Assembly (NCBI RefSeq): GCF_014207505.1
Contig: NZ_JACHGL010000001.1
Coordinates: 372,001-436,000 of the forward strand
Source: Leuconostoc carnosum
Lineage (GTDB): Bacteria; Bacillota; Bacilli; Lactobacillales; Lactobacillaceae
DNA: 64,000 bases
Direction of reading: 5' to 3'
Below, piece after piece: positions 61,869-64,000 of this stretch (the stretch's first letter is position 1; each line of letters opens with the position of its first letter). The position numbers and the translations under genes are program-made. The notes below the pieces were generated by a model. That model had not been told where the DNA came from, ran no database searches, and saw only the letters and a list, made by a program, of their open reading frames with translations.

Positions 61869-62120
61869 ATGACAGAAATTGATGATATGATCTTAATGAT
61901 CAATAAATTATTTACCAAAAAGCCAAATACAATCTATGAAGTCAGACTGGTCAATCAAACATATGCTAAACAAGTTAACGTCTTTTTTGAATATTATCGA
62001 ATTGGCCACGCCACACATTCTCAGCAAATCGCTCGCTTAGACGACCAATACCGTACACGGCTCCCAGAATTAGCTAAACAAATCCACCAAGCAACTGGGT
62101 TGACCGTTAATACCAACTAA
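61869..62120 (+). CDS. Small protein, third gene of the SOS operon
   Basis: 83 residues, helical: TEIDDMILMINKLFTKKPNT, IYEVRLVNQTYAKQVNVFFE, ARLDDQYRTRLPELAKQIHQ. RBS TTAGGTG. No recognised family. It lies 48 bases after the YolD-like gene and before the operon terminator, so it should be induced by DNA damage. Confidence 0.65.
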   Translation: MTEIDDMILMINKLFTKKPNTIYEVRLVNQTYAKQVNVFFEYYRIGHATHSQQIARLDDQYRTRLPELAKQIHQATGLTVNTN

Positions 62121-62130
62121 ACTTAGCAAA

Positions 62131-62173
62131 AAAAGATACTACAATAATAGACTTCATTTGTAGTATCTTTTTT
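62131..62173 (+). terminator. Terminator of the uvrX operon
   Basis: AAAAGATACTACAA pairs with TTGTAGTATCTTTT, 13-base loop, T tract. Confidence 0.9.
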
Positions 62174-62930
62174 GTGTCATTGCATTGAAAAGCAATTGCG
62201 GATTGATTGTGTTAAAACACCTTAAAATAAGCTTTAGAAACCGTGGACAGTGATTTAACATTGATGTATGACATTGGTACAATAGAATAAGAAGTGTCTG
62301 ACAAATAAAAAAACAACCAGTGAAATTACAAAAACATTTCCGGAATTTTACCGATTGATTAAACATCTGGTAAATGACTTGCACTTAAAGTATAAACTTA
62401 TAAGCATAAGGTGTGAAACAGAAGTTGAAAAGTTTCTGTAACATTCCTTGTGCTTATTCTTTTTGTCAAATACGAATATTCATTAAGAAAGTATTAACAT
62501 TAAAATCAGCACAAAAAAACACAACTAGATTTATTAGCTGTGTTTCAGTACATTGAAAACTAAATATACTCTTGATTGATAAAATAATGCCTTCGACAAC
62601 GTTATTAATGAGAATCAAAATTTAAAGTTATTTTCAATAACTCAATTTTATATGATTATCAACTATCAAGCAAGCGCAGGTACAGAGAGAAAAGTCTGGC
62701 ACTGTGTTGAAGAAAATCATAAGACCGATGAGATGAGCACTTATAGTGGCATATAAGTTGCGCCTAAGGCTTATGTCGTGAAGTATCATAAAAGAGTGAA
62801 AAACTAAAAAATAAAAAGTGATTTAGCCAATAAAAAAAGTGATAGGATACGTGCTATTTATTTGAATGCCTCTATTATTACAGAGCATATTGTTCTACAA
62901 TATTCATAAAATATATTATGGGGAAAATAG
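62174..62930. other. 757-base region without a confident gene
   Basis: A leftward terminator is seen at 62509-62542 (minus strand AAACACAGCT ... AGTTGTGTTTTTTT), implying a leftward transcript from the right. Nearby is CAGTACATTGAAAACTAAAT (62545-62564), which resembles the spacer motif ahead of 23S rRNA genes but has no rRNA around it. At 62652-62756 a 34-codon frame (MIINYQASAGTERKVWHCVE) continues after a TAA as VAPKAYVVKYHKRVKN, a likely protein tail. The rest is AT-rich. Confidence 0.4.
62509..62542 (-). terminator. Leftward terminator with no visible gene
   Basis: On the minus strand AAACACAGCTA and TAGTTGTGTTT pair around a short AT loop, followed by seven T. A small leftward RNA could end here. 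Confidence 0.6.
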
Positions 62931-64000
62931 ATGACAATACGTGACATATTAGAGAAAGTTCTAAATAACTATTTACAAGAAAAAAACAAAACTTTAAAAA
63001 ACAACGAATTTGCCAAACTTTTGAGAAGTGGATTAAAAAAGGCGGTAAGTGATGATTTTATAGCTGGAAATATCACAACAGAGGGATCAGTAGGAAAAGG
63101 GAATTGGGCAACAGTTCCGTGGATTGGCATATTTGATACAGCTATATCTAATTCCGCAACAAAAGGATTTTATATTGTTTACTTGTTCTCACCAGATATG
63201 AATAGTGTTTATTTATCACTGAATCAGGGGTGGACATTTTTTAATGATATCTACGGTAGAAATGCAAAAAACAACATTGGCAAGGTTTCAGCATATTGGC
63301 AAAATACATTAGCTAATCGAACAGACCGTATGACCACTAAACCAATTGATCTAACTAGTTCTTTACAAAATAAGAATAGCTTAGTATCAGGTTATGAATT
63401 AGGAAATATTTTTAGTATTAAATATAATAGTGACAATCTACCAAATAACGATCAACTACTAACTGACTTAAAAGATATGTTGTTTTGTTTAAATGAAATT
63501 AAAGCTGATTTAATTAATGAAAAAGATCTTCAGCAAAATATTGACTATATACTGTCATTAGATTTAAATTTGAACCCATTGTTGAACAACAATAACATTA
63601 AAAAAATAGCCAAAAAATTACCAAACATTGAACTGACGGAAACTGATTCAGTAGAAAAAGAATCAGATAAAAAAGGTCGTAAAATTGATTACGATACGCT
63701 TCAGAAGCAAAACTCAATGATTGGATTTTTGGGTGAACGAATTGTTTTGAAATACGAAAAGGATAAATTAAGTGATGACCTCAATTTAGCACAACAAATT
63801 GAACATGTTTCTCAAACTAAAGGGGACGGCTTAGGGTATGATATACTTTCTTTTGATAAGCAAGGTAATAAGATTTTTATTGAAGTTAAGACCACTATCC
63901 AAGGTAAAAATGCACCATTTTATATGAGTAACAACGAAGTGAATTTTGCTGAAAATCATCCTGATAATTACTTCCTATATAGAGTATATAATTTCAGTAA
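62931..64000 (+). CDS. MrcB-DUF3883 restriction-type nuclease (partial, runs off window)
   Basis: 356 codons are visible with no stop. The N-terminal 190 residues match the MrcB/DUF3578 domain of McrBC-like systems: EGSVGKGNWATVPWIG, GFYIVYLFSPDMNSVYLSLN, GWTFFNDIYG. After an acidic linker, GFLGERIVLKYEKDK, TKGDGLGYDILSFDK and NKIFIEVKTT form DUF3883 (NOV_C), a PD-(D/E)xK nuclease fold (Asp of GYDI, Glu and Lys of IEVK). Such proteins act as type IV or stand-alone restriction enzymes against modified DNA; partners would lie to the right. RBS GGGGAAAA. Confidence 0.83.
   Translation, partial: MTIRDILEKVLNNYLQEKNKTLKNNEFAKLLRSGLKKAVSDDFIAGNITTEGSVGKGNWATVPWIGIFDTAISNSATKGFYIVYLFSPDMNSVYLSLNQGWTFFNDIYGRNAKNNIGKVSAYWQNTLANRTDRMTTKPIDLTSSLQNKNSLVSGYELGNIFSIKYNSDNLPNNDQLLTDLKDMLFCLNEIKADLINEKDLQQNIDYILSLDLNLNPLLNNNNIKKIAKKLPNIELTETDSVEKESDKKGRKIDYDTLQKQNSMIGFLGERIVLKYEKDKLSDDLNLAQQIEHVSQTKGDGLGYDILSFDKQGNKIFIEVKTTIQGKNAPFYMSNNEVNFAENHPDNYFLYRVYNFS

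Noticed and set aside
62154-62384. 76-codon leftward frame rich in Cys and Phe
   Set aside because: It begins without an RBS, runs into the uvrX terminator hairpin and has an unlikely composition. Fragments on the other strand looked slightly transposase-like but could not be joined.
62545-62564. CAGTACATTGAAAACTAAAT, resembling a 16S-23S spacer motif
   Set aside because: No rRNA or tRNA sequence is found on either side, so an rRNA operon is excluded; kept only as a remark.
1-64000. CRISPR arrays and tRNA or rRNA genes
   Set aside because: I looked for regularly spaced repeats and for tRNA-like cloverleaf motifs (GGTTC.A.TCC) and found none in the window.

Overview
The window is low-GC Firmicute DNA of lactic acid bacterium type, most likely Leuconostoc or a close heterofermentative relative. 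I base this on gene content, not on a database search. It has an R-specific alcohol dehydrogenase very like the Lactobacillus brevis enzyme, H2O-forming NADH oxidase, pyruvate oxidase, acetoin reductase, an FNR-like protein with two cysteines, cre boxes, TPP riboswitches on salvage (not synthesis) genes, and IS30-type transposases. I see no rRNA or tRNA gene and no CRISPR array.

Positions 1-29 kb are a patchwork of one- to three-gene units, each with its own promoter and terminator: the tail of a P-type cation ATPase, an aldo/keto reductase, a TPP-riboswitch-controlled tenA (leftward), ArsR-linked and other small redox genes (free Met-R-sulfoxide reductase, NmrA-like reductase with an Rrf2 regulator, OhrR-like MarR with a DUF1304 protein, F420-reductase-like protein), an S66 peptidase, a divergent TetR/hydrolase pair, msrA, HAD phosphatase, Crp-type regulator, alcohol dehydrogenase, a second TPP riboswitch driving ylmB-tenA (thiamin pyrimidine salvage), a CAAX-type membrane protease, butA, a yjdF riboswitch with its YjdF protein, DUF915 hydrolase, PAP2 phosphatase, S51 peptidase, and a divergent FLP/NADH oxidase pair.

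Positions 29-48 kb continue with folT/TetR, an MFS plus GH13 alpha-glucosidase operon opposite a LacI regulator, XRE/DUF3278, an lrgA-lrgB pair followed by pyruvate oxidase (each unit with a perfect cre box; together they suggest pyruvate uptake and oxidation under CcpA control), azlCD, a second TetR/hydrolase pair paralogous to the first, a GNAT gene broken by an amber codon, a MerR-GNAT-YbjQ operon and an ArsR-type pair opposite a drug-efflux MFS.

From about 48.5 kb the DNA looks increasingly mobile. There are two IS30 transposase genes (one a fragment, one with a stop at codon 5), a frameshifted FtsK-like coupling-protein remnant, a truncated pRiA4b-type gene, an origin of transfer whose core hairpin resembles those of Tn916/ICEBs1, a MobT-type relaxase, a GC-rich cruciform, an SOS-controlled UvrX-type polymerase operon, and at the right edge the start of a MrcB-DUF3883 restriction-type nuclease that runs out of the window. 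The simplest reading is a decayed integrative conjugative or mobilizable element carrying DNA-repair and defence cargo, with cytidine deaminase and GNAT genes inserted between its coupling-protein and relaxase parts.
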